The notes: generated from the letters alone by a model not told the origin. Positions 8,582-17,039 are shown, counted from the first letter of the stretch. The stretch: 64,000 bases of DNA from Candidatus Kaiserbacteria bacterium (GCA_016182485.1 JACPGH010000003.1:62001-126000); one strand, 5' to 3'. Program-made: numbers and translations.

Positions 8582-9377
8582 GTGTCTTGTTCGTATGACG
8601 CTCGATCATTGCTGCTGAATGTTGCGCAAATACGGCCAGATGAGCCCTTGCTTTACCAGAATGGAATAATGCCGGAGCCGGATTTACGTCTATGCAAAAA
8701 TATGAATGCCCACCTCGACCGACGAATATATCAGCCGAAAACACATCCAACTCAAGAAGGCGCGAGATATGTTTCAGGACTGTTTCAAGGTTACGTTCAG
8801 TAGTAAGGTTGTCATTTTTTGAATCGATATATCCATCGACATAATAGAGTTTCTCAAGATGAAATTTCTCGAGGTCCACACTCTCTTCAACATAAAAGTC
8901 AGCCGAATCACTTCCTGACATTCTGGAATAGAATTCTTCTACTATTTCTGCTCGCACAACAGTGCTGGCCTGCTTCTGACTCTTAATATATACGGGCAAT
9001 CTTAGTTTCTCCAGCACTGTGTCGAGGGATTTCTCTGTTGGGATTGGCACACTCGCAGGAACCCGTACTCCTGCCGCACGTAAACGACTCTGCATTGAAT
9101 ACTTGGTGGTGTCGGATACCAAGAAATTCCGATTGACCACCGTGGCCATGGCTGTCTGCGTAATACGGCTTATACAATTTGGTACGCTACTTGCATTGGT
9201 TAGAAAGTATACGACACATCCATTCGCTGCGTGGTTAGTTATATCTGCCTCTGAGAGGACATCCTCCACATATCGAATATCGCAACCAATCCCTATAGAT
9301 ACACATGCTTCGTGAATTAGCATGGCCCCTTCGTAATACGGCTCAGTTCGAGAAATAATAATAAGTAGCATGTGCAT
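8562..9377 (-). CDS. ATP-grasp fold protein (RimK-like)
   Basis: A 271-aa protein. The C-terminal third reads SADIFVGRGGHSYFCIDVNP, the ATP-grasp pattern in which Asp and Asn bind Mg-ATP. LPVYIKSQKQASTVVRAE is the glycine-poor ATP-binding region with its conserved Lys. The N-terminal ~100 residues form a pre-ATP-grasp domain. These enzymes ligate a carboxylate to an amine or thiol via an acyl phosphate, and many modify peptides or cofactors. It converges on the radical SAM/kinase/Nudix genes, so a common pathway is possible but not shown. Fold is fairly secure; substrate unknown. Confidence 0.8.
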   Translation of the reverse strand: MHMLLIIISRTEPYYEGAMLIHEACVSIGIGCDIRYVEDVLSEADITNHAANGCVVYFLTNASSVPNCISRITQTAMATVVNRNFLVSDTTKYSMQSRLRAAGVRVPASVPIPTEKSLDTVLEKLRLPVYIKSQKQASTVVRAEIVEEFYSRMSGSDSADFYVEESVDLEKFHLEKLYYVDGYIDSKNDNLTTERNLETVLKHISRLLELDVFSADIFVGRGGHSYFCIDVNPAPALFHSGKARAHLAVFAQHSAAMIERHTNKTLMPLAL

Positions 9378-9491
9378 GAGAGAATAACCAATCTTAATTA
9401 GATATCAATATCCTCGACCACAACACACCTCGCTTTCGTTGAGCTCCTTATGAACGACTAGTGGCATCTTTTCACATAGTATACTTTTAGA

Positions 9492-9626
9492 ATGCTCACC
9501 AGGACCGAGCAGATAGGGAGCATCCTTGCCCGTCTTGAGACGTTTAAGAACGATCCGGCGTATGCGGACAAGCGATACGCGATTGAGGCGAATATCGCTT
9601 TTATCCGCCATCGGTATGGTGCATGA
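9492..9626 (+). CDS. Small hypothetical protein (44 aa)
   Basis: A 44-codon frame, MLTRTEQIGSILARLETF..., rich in helix formers with no recognised family. Support comes from the promoter: TATACT (9480-9485) lies 6 nt before the ATG, exactly as for the histidine kinase downstream and many other genes here, implying a leaderless transcript. A GAGGACT/AGTCCTC hairpin (9634-9656) follows the stop codon. Confidence 0.55.
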   Translation: MLTRTEQIGSILARLETFKNDPAYADKRYAIEANIAFIRHRYGA

Positions 9627-9681
9627 ACAGAAAGAGGACTACGACAAAAAGTCCTCGGGCGGCTCATAGTATACTTAAGAT

Positions 9682-11268
9682 ATGAACATAGCCGCGCTGG
9701 TGCAAATCAATTTTGATTTGCTATTAGTCGGTATAGCAGTTGCAGGCATTGTTCTGCTGGGGAGCATTATTTTGCTGAATGACGCAAGAAGTGTAACAAA
9801 CCGCTCGTTCTTTTATTTCGCGGTACTCACGGCCGCATGGGGCATCTCGAATTATCTCGAGTATCGCTTCACGACAATTGAAACAACATTATGGGCTCTT
9901 CGTTTTCACCTGTTTTTTTCTACTCTGCATGCTTTCTTCTTTTTTAGACTCGCCTATGTATTTCCGCGAAAGGAACTGACGTTTCCAAGCTGGTATTACT
10001 ACGTGCTGATCCCGATCGTGGCCACCACGTGCATCCTTGTGCTCACGCCACTTGTATTTTCTGGCATAACGGCGCTCGCGCCCGCCGGACAAGTGACGAG
10101 AGGCGTTCCGGGCCCAGGTATCGCGGTGTTCATGTTCGTCGCGTTCGGCCTCTTGATATCAAGCTTAGTGATTCTGTTCCGGAGAGCGCGAAAGCAGACG
10201 GGAGTTGAGCGCCGTCAGGCGCTGGTACTTTTCTACGGGATGCTGCTCATGGCCATTCTCATTCTTACATTCAATGTGGTGTTGCCGAATGTCTTCTCGA
10301 ATCGAAGTTTTATTCCGCTGGCGGCCCTGTTCATTCTTCCTTTTGTGGCGTTAACCTCATACGCTATTTATCGCCACCATCTCTTCAACCTGAAAGTCGC
10401 GACGACGGCGTTCCTCGGATTCATGGTGACGGTTTTCACATTCGTGAACGTGCTGTATTCCACCGGCCCGAGCGCGGTGGTCCTAAATGCTACGGCGTTT
10501 CTGGTCGTCTTGTTCGGAAGTATCAAGATAGTCCAGGATACGCTAAGTCTTAAAACATTGACCGAAGAGCTCTCCGAGACGAACGAGCGGCAGGAGACCC
10601 TCATCCACTTCATCGGGCACGAGGTCAAAGGATTCCTCGCCAAAGACGAAGGCGCGTTAGCGGCGATCTCGCAGGGCGATTTCGGCGAGCCGCCGGACGG
10701 CATGAAGCCCTTCGTGGAGCATGCGCTCGCGGAATCGCGCCATGGCGCGGACTCGGTAGCGAACATCCTGAAGGCCTCCAATCTTAAGAAGGGAACCGTT
10801 ACCTACACAAAGGAACCGTTTGATCTTAAAGAACTTGTCGCCGCGGCCGTCGAGCGCGAGAAGACGCGGGCGGAGGAGAAAAATCTTACACTCGATTTTA
10901 AGGCTGACGAGGACTCGTACCAGATAACCGGAGATAAGGCGCAGATAAACGACCATGTGCTCCGCAATCTTATCGATAATGCGATTAACTACACGCCCTC
11001 CGGGTCTATAGAGGTTTCTCTTCGTAACGAGAACGACAGATTGATTTTCGCCGTGAAAGACACCGGAGTCGGCATTGATGAAGAAGACAAGAGGCATCTC
11101 TTCACCGAAGGCGGGCACGGTAAGGAGTCGCAGCGGGTGAACGTCCATTCCACCGGCTACGGCCTCTACATAGCGAAGAAAATAGTTGATGCGCACGGCG
11201 GGACGATCCGGGCCGAATCCGAGGGTCCCGGCAAAGGTTCAACCTTTGTCGTTGAGTTTCCAGCGTAG
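9682..11268 (+). CDS. Membrane sensor histidine kinase, 7TM input domain
   Basis: A 528-aa protein. About seven hydrophobic segments fill residues 1-250, like the histidine-kinase N-terminal 7TM domain, followed by a short linker. The H-box is FIGHEVKG with His313 as phosphoacceptor. The ATPase domain shows the N-box (LRNLIDNAINYTP), G1 (DTGVGID) and G2 (GYGLYIAKKI). It should autophosphorylate in response to a membrane or small-molecule signal. No response regulator is adjacent, so it is an orphan kinase here. TATACT lies 6 nt before the ATG, consistent with a leaderless mRNA. Confidence 0.93.
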   Translation: MNIAALVQINFDLLLVGIAVAGIVLLGSIILLNDARSVTNRSFFYFAVLTAAWGISNYLEYRFTTIETTLWALRFHLFFSTLHAFFFFRLAYVFPRKELTFPSWYYYVLIPIVATTCILVLTPLVFSGITALAPAGQVTRGVPGPGIAVFMFVAFGLLISSLVILFRRARKQTGVERRQALVLFYGMLLMAILILTFNVVLPNVFSNRSFIPLAALFILPFVALTSYAIYRHHLFNLKVATTAFLGFMVTVFTFVNVLYSTGPSAVVLNATAFLVVLFGSIKIVQDTLSLKTLTEELSETNERQETLIHFIGHEVKGFLAKDEGALAAISQGDFGEPPDGMKPFVEHALAESRHGADSVANILKASNLKKGTVTYTKEPFDLKELVAAAVEREKTRAEEKNLTLDFKADEDSYQITGDKAQINDHVLRNLIDNAINYTPSGSIEVSLRNENDRLIFAVKDTGVGIDEEDKRHLFTEGGHGKESQRVNVHSTGYGLYIAKKIVDAHGGTIRAESEGPGKGSTFVVEFPA

Positions 11269-11319
11269 TCTGATAGTGTTTTGGCATCGTCCGCCTTTGC
11301 CAAGGCTTCGGCGAGACAA

Positions 11320-11390
11320 GCCGGTATAGTTCAATGGTAGAACGAAGGACTCATAAGCCTTAAACAATGGTTCGATTCCATTTACCGGCA
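11320..11390 (+). tRNA. tRNA-Met (CAT)
   Basis: The 71-nt cloverleaf has acceptor arms GCCGGTA/TACCGGC, discriminator A, anticodon loop CTCATAA and T-arm GGTTCGATTCC. It lacks the GGG/CCC anticodon-stem pairs of an initiator. Elongator Met is most likely; lysidine-modified Ile-CAT cannot be excluded. CCA is not encoded. Confidence 0.88.
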
Positions 11391-11448
11391 CCGCGACATT
11401 TTGATAGGATTTTGGTAGGATGAAATCGTCCGCATTAAGTTAGTACAT

Positions 11449-11520
11449 GCGGCTGTAGCTCAACGGTAGAGCGCCGCCCTGTCACGGCGGAGGTCGTGGG
11501 ATCATCACCCATCAGCCGCG
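11449..11520 (+). tRNA. tRNA-Asp (GTC)
   Basis: Acceptor arms are GCGGCTG/CAGCCGC with discriminator G; the anticodon loop CTGTCAC gives GTC. The T-loop reads ATCATCA instead of the usual TTCRANN, so the T54-A58 pair is altered. The remaining arms are intact. CCA is not encoded. Confidence 0.9.
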
Positions 11521-11526
11521 CAGTCA

Positions 11527-11555
11527 GCAAAATCCGGCGGTGAGCCGGATTTTGC
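11527..11555 (+). terminator. Rho-independent terminator after tRNAs
   Basis: A perfect 12-bp stem, GCAAAATCCGGC and its complement, with loop GGTGA, followed by TTTAAAA. It ends the tRNA-Met/tRNA-Asp unit. Confidence 0.8.
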
Positions 11556-11635
11556 TTTAAAATCTGCGAGCGTCGGCGAGCAAATTATCCCGACCAAGCC
11601 CGTCCCTCGTACCCTGGTACTGCTATGCTATCTCA

Positions 11636-12790
11636 ATGCGGTTAACCGATTTCCATAAGGTAGTGGCGATGAACACTCTGTCTGGAATTGGCACGGGACT
11701 CGTGGGCATTTTCATCCCCATTTACCTGCTTGAGCTGGGTTTTCCTCCCATCTCCGTCATTGCGTGGCTACTAGTTCATCACGTCTCGCTTCTCATAAGC
11801 TCGTTTCTTGTCGTATTTGCATCGAATAGGATCGGGCTTGTGCGATGCTGGTACATTCGCATCCCGCTCGTCGCACTAGTATTTTCCGGCCTTTTATTAC
11901 TGCCGACACAACCGTCTCTCTTGTTTGCAGTGGCTTTCATAAGCGGGCTGGAGGCGGCTTTTTTCTGGATTCCGTACAATATCTTTACGGTACGCACGAC
12001 CGACGACAAAAGCATCGGCTCTTCTCTCGCATTTATGTCGAATGTAGGTTCTGCCGCCGGAATCCTTGTTCCGGGAATCGCCGCTCTCCTAATCGTACTT
12101 TTAGGCTATCCGGTACTTTTTTCTGTGGCTTTCGGATTCATAGTCATTTCCGTGTTTCCTGTTTTATCGCTTAGGCAGGAAAAAACTAACTTCCAATTTT
12201 CATGGACCGCCATCAAAGGTATAGCTCGAAGATATAAACGATTTATTATTCCTGAAATTTTCGACAACCTCGGCCAAGACGCGCAGGTCATATGGTCGCT
12301 ATTCATCTTCATAACAGCTCTCACCATTCTCGACATTGGCGCGCTAGGTGTTATCACAGGCATCGTCGGAATGCTCGTAACCTATCTAACAGGCATATCT
12401 ATTGATACGCGGAACAAGAAGGCAATCATGCGCTTCGGCGCCGTAGCGACTTCGGTCATGTGGCTTGCCTCATACGCAGTCGCCACCATTGCTCCTGCGC
12501 CGGCATTCTTATACACGGTAACCGCACTTCGAGGTTTTGCGCTTGGGATTTTCGCAAGCGCATATGGAGCTGTCATGCTCAACCGGGCCCGCAGTTCGGA
12601 CGCGCAATTCTTGGTCCTGCGGGAGATCCCGACTATCCTCGGGCGGGTCGTTGTTTTCCTACTCGCGATGTTCTTCGTCTCGATCGATCGGTTCGAGCTG
12701 ACTTTTTTAGTCGTAGCCGTTCTCTCTTTCTATTTCTGGTTCAATGATACCGACCCACTTCTCGCTCCACCTGTCGAGGCCCAAACCTAA
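11636..12790 (+). CDS. MFS-type transporter
   Basis: A 384-aa integral membrane protein with about twelve hydrophobic helices. A cytoplasmic loop (LRQEKTNFQFSWTAIKGIARRYKR) separates two six-helix halves, as in the major facilitator superfamily. A charged loop between helices 2 and 3 (ASNRIGLVR) is a weak version of the MFS motif A. The substrate is unknown. It stands alone between the tRNA terminator and the convergent toxin gene. A TATGCT-like box lies about 11 nt before the ATG. Confidence 0.85.
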   Translation: MRLTDFHKVVAMNTLSGIGTGLVGIFIPIYLLELGFPPISVIAWLLVHHVSLLISSFLVVFASNRIGLVRCWYIRIPLVALVFSGLLLLPTQPSLLFAVAFISGLEAAFFWIPYNIFTVRTTDDKSIGSSLAFMSNVGSAAGILVPGIAALLIVLLGYPVLFSVAFGFIVISVFPVLSLRQEKTNFQFSWTAIKGIARRYKRFIIPEIFDNLGQDAQVIWSLFIFITALTILDIGALGVITGIVGMLVTYLTGISIDTRNKKAIMRFGAVATSVMWLASYAVATIAPAPAFLYTVTALRGFALGIFASAYGAVMLNRARSSDAQFLVLREIPTILGRVVVFLLAMFFVSIDRFELTFLVVAVLSFYFWFNDTDPLLAPPVEAQT

Positions 12791-12828
12791 TGACGGTTCT
12801 ACCATAGTCCAATAGGCCGTACTTAGAT

Positions 12829-13260
12829 TCAGTCTGAATCAAAGTTAGTTAGATACTTCTCGATCGTGTTATGGATATTCTGCAGAACATTTTCTCGTGA
12901 AGAAGATTTGCTTCTCGCTATGCCAACGGCAAAATTATACAGGTTGTGTTGAGACATCGCGAGCCACTTATTGTTATTAGACAGAAAGACCAACAAAGTC
13001 ATAATAGCTATTCTTTTGTTTCCGTTCTGGAATGGATGATTTTTGATCATCAGATAAAAAAGAATACTGGCTTTGCCTATTAATCCTCTGTAAAGATGCT
13101 TTCTGCTGAATTTCGTGAATGGAGTATTTAGGCAGCTCTCAAGAATGTTAGGGAATCGCGTTCCAAAGTCTGGAATAGGTTCACTATAGGCCATTAATTC
13201 CTTTGCCAGAGTGAAAGCTGTAAATTCAACCTCTGCCAGTGTAATGATCTTAGTCCTCAT
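12829..13260 (-). CDS. Doc/Fic-type toxin
   Basis: A 143-aa protein with NHPFQNGNKRIA, the Fic/Doc motif HPFxxGNxR/K: the His is catalytic and GNKR binds the phosphate donor. Doc toxins phosphorylate EF-Tu; other Fic proteins AMPylate or otherwise NMPylate targets. The short length and lack of a Fic inhibitory helix fit the Doc branch. Its start overlaps the end of the upstream antitoxin gene by 4 nt (ATGA), the usual toxin-antitoxin arrangement. Base composition is more AT-rich than its neighbours, suggesting acquisition. Confidence 0.88.
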   Translation of the reverse strand: MRTKIITLAEVEFTAFTLAKELMAYSEPIPDFGTRFPNILESCLNTPFTKFSRKHLYRGLIGKASILFYLMIKNHPFQNGNKRIAIMTLLVFLSNNNKWLAMSQHNLYNFAVGIARSKSSSRENVLQNIHNTIEKYLTNFDSD

Positions 13261-13511
13261 TCTTCGGCGAGTTTCTTAAAAGTCTTACCGTATTCCTTAA
13301 CGGCCCTTTCAACGGCTCTCTCTATTTTTTGTTTCTTTAAGGGCCCAACTAATTGCCCCAGTGCTTCTAGAAGGGCGTTCTCGGCGATGACATAGTTCCT
13401 GCCGACCTTTTCGGCCTTTAATTTGCCCCTTTTTATCCTTCTAAACACTTCAATTCGGCTTATTTGCAGGATTTTAGCGGCTTCGATAGTGGAGTAAATT
13501 CTTTTATCCAT
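13257..13511 (-). CDS. Antitoxin with excisionase-like HTH
   Basis: An 84-aa protein. Residues 6-50 form an excisionase/MerR-like winged HTH (STIEAAKILQISRIEVFRRIKRGKLKAEKVGRNYVI). The C-terminal helix, rich in Lys and Glu, should wrap the toxin. It overlaps the Doc gene by 4 nt. A perfect 24-bp palindrome directly upstream is the likely autoregulatory operator. A related HTH protein is encoded at 14688-14876. Confidence 0.85.
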   Translation of the reverse strand: MDKRIYSTIEAAKILQISRIEVFRRIKRGKLKAEKVGRNYVIAENALLEALGQLVGPLKKQKIERAVERAVKEYGKTFKKLAEE

Positions 13512-13516
13512 AATTT

Positions 13517-13540
13517 GTATAGTAACATATGTTACTATAC
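13517..13540. promoter_or_regulatory. Palindromic operator of the Doc antitoxin operon
   Basis: A perfect 24-bp palindrome, half-site GTATAGTAACAT, begins 6 nt upstream of the antitoxin start codon. Its core TAACATATGTTA recurs with one change at 14662-14679 before a related HTH gene. Confidence 0.75.
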
Positions 13541-13584
13541 GGAAACAACAGTCTCTAGGCCATACATAATGAACCTGCTGAGCA

Positions 13585-13625
13585 GATTCATCTGGACCGG
13601 ACTGCTACTATGTAGCAGATGAATC
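13585..13625 (+). promoter_or_regulatory. Hairpin enclosing the start codon of the APH-like kinase
   Basis: GATTCATCTG (13585-13594) pairs perfectly with CAGATGAATC (13616-13625), which contains the ATG at 13619. An inner hairpin CTGCTAC/GTAGCAG (13602-13618) competes for overlapping bases. The pair could gate translation, or act on DNA as an operator. Confidence 0.4.
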
Positions 13626-14596
13626 CGAATCACCTTGCCGTACTCCGGAAGGACTTCCGTCTCGGCGATGTCGTCTCGATTGCCGAAAGCACCGAAGGCG
13701 TTTTGAATAGAAACTATATCCTTGAAACGAGCGTAGGGAAGTTTTTCATAAAACAGGTTCGCGACAAGGCGAAAGACAGGCTCCCGGCCACGGCACTTGT
13801 CGAAGAGCTGATGCGCGAACGCGGTATTCCTGCTGTGTGCATGTGTGCGACGAAAGATGCTGAGAAGTTTGCCGTGTATGATGGTGTCGCCTATTCAGTC
13901 TATCCATTCATCGAGAGTGACCGGTCGCATAAGTATTCTCTCGCGGATTATCGGAATATGGGCATTTTGCTTGGAGAAATTCACCGAGCCGGAAGCCAGA
14001 ATATTCCAGACACGCTGACGAAGCGACGCCTCAAGGTTACACCGAAAGACGATATAGCTAAGGAGCTTGTCGAGTATAAGGCGCGGATACAGGAAATGCG
14101 GCATACGGAAAAGATCGATGAAGAATTTCTTGCGTATATCGATCTCAAGCGGGCTCTCATACCTGAAGTTGATTTGGGGACGAGTCTTGCAAACGAGACT
14201 TTGACGCACGGCGATTACCATGCGGGTAATTTGCTCATTGACAAGAAGCGCAGAAATATTATCGAAGTATGTGATTGGGAGAAGGCTTGCATGGCGCCGC
14301 GAGCATATGAGCTTGGGAGGGCCATTCTGTATATAAGCTTTTCAGAAGGCTACGCGGAACCGAGCGGCCGAGAATCCGCATGCGAAGTGATATCCGGATA
14401 CACCTCTGTATGCCCGATGAGCAGGGATGAGATCCGCGAGGGGCTCCGAGCGCGCTTGCATCATTCGGTCTGTTCGGTTTGGCTCGAACGCCATCATTAC
14501 GAATTGAAGGATCCGCGGGTCGATCACTTCGTAGCTCATGAGATCCAACTCATTCGCGATTTTATTCATGGAGATTTTGCGAGTAGATTGATTTAA
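13619..14596 (+). CDS. Aminoglycoside phosphotransferase-like (APH) kinase
   Basis: A 325-aa protein with the APH/choline kinase fold. The catalytic loop is LTHGDYHAGN with His197, Asp199 and Asn204; the metal-binding Asp219 lies in VCDWEK. The N-lobe carries the ATP-binding FFIKQV Lys. The family phosphorylates small alcohols such as homoserine, choline or aminoglycosides; the HGDYHxxN version is shared with HSK2-like enzymes, so resistance should not be assumed. The start codon sits in the 3' arm of an inverted repeat. It stands alone between two antitoxin-like loci. Confidence 0.87.
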   Translation: MNPNHLAVLRKDFRLGDVVSIAESTEGVLNRNYILETSVGKFFIKQVRDKAKDRLPATALVEELMRERGIPAVCMCATKDAEKFAVYDGVAYSVYPFIESDRSHKYSLADYRNMGILLGEIHRAGSQNIPDTLTKRRLKVTPKDDIAKELVEYKARIQEMRHTEKIDEEFLAYIDLKRALIPEVDLGTSLANETLTHGDYHAGNLLIDKKRRNIIEVCDWEKACMAPRAYELGRAILYISFSEGYAEPSGRESACEVISGYTSVCPMSRDEIREGLRARLHHSVCSVWLERHHYELKDPRVDHFVAHEIQLIRDFIHGDFASRLI

Positions 14597-14661
14597 ATGT
14601 TCGTTCTATTCCCGTGCACCGCTAAGCAAGATTGAACAATTGTTAACACATTGATTTGAAT

Positions 14662-14679
14662 GGTTAACATATGCTAACC
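14662..14679. promoter_or_regulatory. Operator-like near-palindrome
   Basis: GGTTAACATATGCTAACC is palindromic except for one pair, and lies 8 nt before the HTH gene start. It shares the core TAACATATGyTA with the 13517-13540 operator. TATAAT (14684-14689) overlaps the start codon. Confidence 0.55.
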
Positions 14680-14687
14680 TGTCTATA

Positions 14688-14876
14688 ATGCCTAAAAATA
14701 AGGCCGTTTTGCCAGACAAGCGCTTCTTTTCGGTGGCTGAACTTGCGCATACTCTCGGCGTGAGCCGGGTGGCGGTGTTTAGGAAAATCCGCTCCGGCGC
14801 CATTCATGCGGAAAAAGTAGGCCGCGCCTATGTCATCCCGAGAGAGGAATTTGCGGCTGCGCTCGGCGACCAATGA
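14688..14876 (+). CDS. Excisionase-like HTH protein, probably a decayed antitoxin
   Basis: A 62-aa protein, residues 10-55 being an excisionase/MerR-type HTH (FSVAELAHTLGVSRVAVFRKIRSG...EKVGRAYVI). It closely resembles the antitoxin at 13257-13511 in motif order. It stops where that protein continues into a toxin-binding helix; a matching tail is found in the +1 frame (14872-14985), so a frameshift probably truncated it. No toxin gene follows. DNA binding is likely retained. TATAAT overlaps the ATG, so a downstream TTG at 14706 could be the real leaderless start. Confidence 0.65.
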   Translation: MPKNKAVLPDKRFFSVAELAHTLGVSRVAVFRKIRSGAIHAEKVGRAYVIPREEFAAALGDQ

Positions 14877-14985
14877 TGCTTTATACGAATTTTCCAAGGA
14901 AGTGGCTCGAAGTAACCCGGCTTTGAAACACGCAGTCTTAAAAATGATCGAGGGTTTCATAATGAGCTCTAAAGTACGGAGATAA
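14872..14985 (+). pseudogene. Out-of-frame antitoxin tail
   Basis: In the +1 frame relative to the HTH gene, 37 codons read NDALYEFSKEVARSNPALKH... to a TAA. The segment lacks its own start and resembles the helical tail of the intact antitoxin (RAVKEYGKTFKKLAEE). I read it as the original C-terminus separated by a one-base indel. Confidence 0.45.
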
Positions 14986-15043
14986 TTCCTGTATCTCATT
15001 TTCAACTTCGGCCGCCGAACAAGGCTGGGTGCTATAATTCTTT

Positions 15044-16576
15044 ATGATCCTCGTACTCAATTTCGGGAGCCAGTTCGCCCATCTTATCGCGCGGCGTGTC
15101 AGGGATCTCGGCGTCAAGGCTGAGATTGTGCCGTTCGATACGCCGGCGCAGGAAATCGCGAAGCTCAAGCCGGCCGGCCTCATTCTTTCGGGCGGCCCCG
15201 CCTCGGTGCTGGAAAAAGGCAGCCCGCGTCCCGATAAAGAAATATTCACGCTCGGCATCCCAATCCTGGGCATTTGCTACGGGCATCAGGTCTTGGCGCA
15301 GATGCTCGGCGGCAAAGTGGAGAAGGGGAGAACGCGCGAGTTTGGGAAAGAAGCGCTCCTGCTTGGCGATAAACGCGGCCTGTTCTCGGGCCTTTCGCGG
15401 CGGCAAATTGTCTGGTTCTCGCATGGGGATCAAGTCATAACATTGCCAAGCGGCTTCCAGAGAACGGCGGCAACCGCGTCCTGTCCGAACGCCGCTTTTG
15501 CAGATCGCAAAAGGAGTCTGTTCGGTATTCAGTTTCATCCGGAGGTTACGCATACCGCGAACGGGCCGCGAATGCTCAAGAATTTCCTATTTGCAGCCTG
15601 CAAGGCAAAGAAGAATTGGAGGATCGCCTCGGTCGCAAAAGACATCGTGGGTCAGATAAAGAGGGAAGTGGGCGATCAACATGTCGTCGTCGGCATTTCA
15701 GGCGGCGTCGATTCGCTCGTCGCCGCTACCCTTATTCATCGCGCGATCGGGAACCGCCTCCATGCCGTGTTCGTCGACACCGGTCTCTTGCGCCAAGGCG
15801 AGGTCGCGCAAGTTTCCGGATATTTAAGAAGGCACGGTTTCAAGAAGCTACATGTCGTCGATGCCAGCCGCGCGTTCCTCTCGCGCCTCAAGGGCGTAAT
15901 CGATCCGGAACAAAAGAGAAAAATCATCGGCCATGCATTTATCGGGGCGTTTGAGAAAGCTATCCGCACCGAATTAAGGCGATACCCGATAGCCTATCTG
16001 GCGCAGGGAACCATTTATCCCGACCGCATCGAATCGGCCTCGACTTCGGGCGTTGCCGCGAAGATCAAGAGCCATCATAATCTCGCTCTGCCCGAGAAAC
16101 TCGGCTTTCAGATCCTCGAGCCCCTCAAAGATCTATACAAAGACGAAGTGCGCCGGGTCGGCCTCTCGCTCGGCCTGCCTCGCGAACTGCTCTTCCGCCA
16201 TCCATTTCCCGGCCCCGGCCTCGCCATACGCATCGTGGGCGAGGTAACGGCGAAGCGCCTGCGCATAGCGCGCGAGGCGGATGCCGTCTTCCTCGCAGAA
16301 CTGCATGCGGCGCGCGAGTATGAAAAGATCTGGATGGCATTTGCCGCGCTCTTGCCGGTAAAGACGACTGGCGTAATGGGGGACGCTCGAACGTACGAAT
16401 ATGCCATCGCGCTTCGCGCGGTAGATTCCGTCGACACCATGAGCGCGGATTGGCATAAAATTCCTGCGCCGCTGCTCGAGCGCATCTCGAGCGCAATAGT
16501 CAATAAAGTGCGAGGCGTTAACCGTGTTTTCTACGACATCACCCAGAAGCCGCCAGCTACGATGGAGTACGAATAG
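15044..16576 (+). CDS. guaA: GMP synthase (glutamine-hydrolysing)
   Basis: A 510-aa enzyme converting XMP to GMP with ATP and glutamine. The N-terminal class I amidotransferase has Cys78 in GICYGHQ and the His-Glu pair in FHPEVTH. The ATP-pyrophosphatase domain follows with SGGVDSLVAA. The C-terminal dimerisation domain carries HPFPGPGLAIRIVGEVT and ends in KPPATMEYE, typical of complete GuaA. TATAAT (15033-15038) lies 5 nt before the ATG, implying a leaderless transcript. No other purine gene adjoins it. Length matches the family. Confidence 0.98.
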   Translation: MILVLNFGSQFAHLIARRVRDLGVKAEIVPFDTPAQEIAKLKPAGLILSGGPASVLEKGSPRPDKEIFTLGIPILGICYGHQVLAQMLGGKVEKGRTREFGKEALLLGDKRGLFSGLSRRQIVWFSHGDQVITLPSGFQRTAATASCPNAAFADRKRSLFGIQFHPEVTHTANGPRMLKNFLFAACKAKKNWRIASVAKDIVGQIKREVGDQHVVVGISGGVDSLVAATLIHRAIGNRLHAVFVDTGLLRQGEVAQVSGYLRRHGFKKLHVVDASRAFLSRLKGVIDPEQKRKIIGHAFIGAFEKAIRTELRRYPIAYLAQGTIYPDRIESASTSGVAAKIKSHHNLALPEKLGFQILEPLKDLYKDEVRRVGLSLGLPRELLFRHPFPGPGLAIRIVGEVTAKRLRIAREADAVFLAELHAAREYEKIWMAFAALLPVKTTGVMGDARTYEYAIALRAVDSVDTMSADWHKIPAPLLERISSAIVNKVRGVNRVFYDITQKPPATMEYE

Positions 16577-16627
16577 CGGGTGGGCACGCATAACATAATT
16601 TTTCTCAGACTGAGATAAGCTGTAGCA

Positions 16628-17032
16628 ATGGAAGGCTTCAAGAAATTCATTCTGCGGGGGAATGTGGTGGATCTGGCGGTCGGCATCGCTATAGGCGCCG
16701 CCTTTAACGACATCGTGAACACGCTCGTAAAAGGCATAATCACGCCCCTTGTAGGCGCAATTTTTCAGGCTCCTGATTTTTCCACTTTTAAGGTTTCGGC
16801 GGGCGGCAGTACGTTCGCGATAGGGGATGTGATAAATGCGGCCGTTACGTTCCTTATCATTGCGCTCGTGATTTATTTCCTTATCGTACTGCCGATGAAC
16901 AAGCTCACGGATATGCTGAAGCGGCGCCAGAAGCCAGCCGATCCCGCAAATAAAAAATGCCCGGAGTGCTTGAGCGAAATTCCTATCAAGGCGAAACGCT
17001 GCGCCTATTGCGGAGAGCCGCAACCGGCATAA
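16628..17032 (+). CDS. mscL: Large-conductance mechanosensitive channel with C-terminal zinc ribbon
   Basis: A 134-aa protein. Residues 1-100 are MscL: the N-terminal amphipathic FKKFILRGNVVDLAVGIAIGAAF, TM1, a short periplasmic loop, then TM2 (FLIIALVIYFLIVLPMNKL). It opens under membrane tension to release solutes during osmotic downshock. Instead of the usual helical bundle, the C-terminus has a four-Cys zinc ribbon, KKCPECLSEIPIKAKRCAYCG. This fusion also occurs in other bacteria. It follows guaA by 51 nt. Confidence 0.95.
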   Translation: MEGFKKFILRGNVVDLAVGIAIGAAFNDIVNTLVKGIITPLVGAIFQAPDFSTFKVSAGGSTFAIGDVINAAVTFLIIALVIYFLIVLPMNKLTDMLKRRQKPADPANKKCPECLSEIPIKAKRCAYCGEPQPA

Positions 17033-17039
17033 AAAGGGT

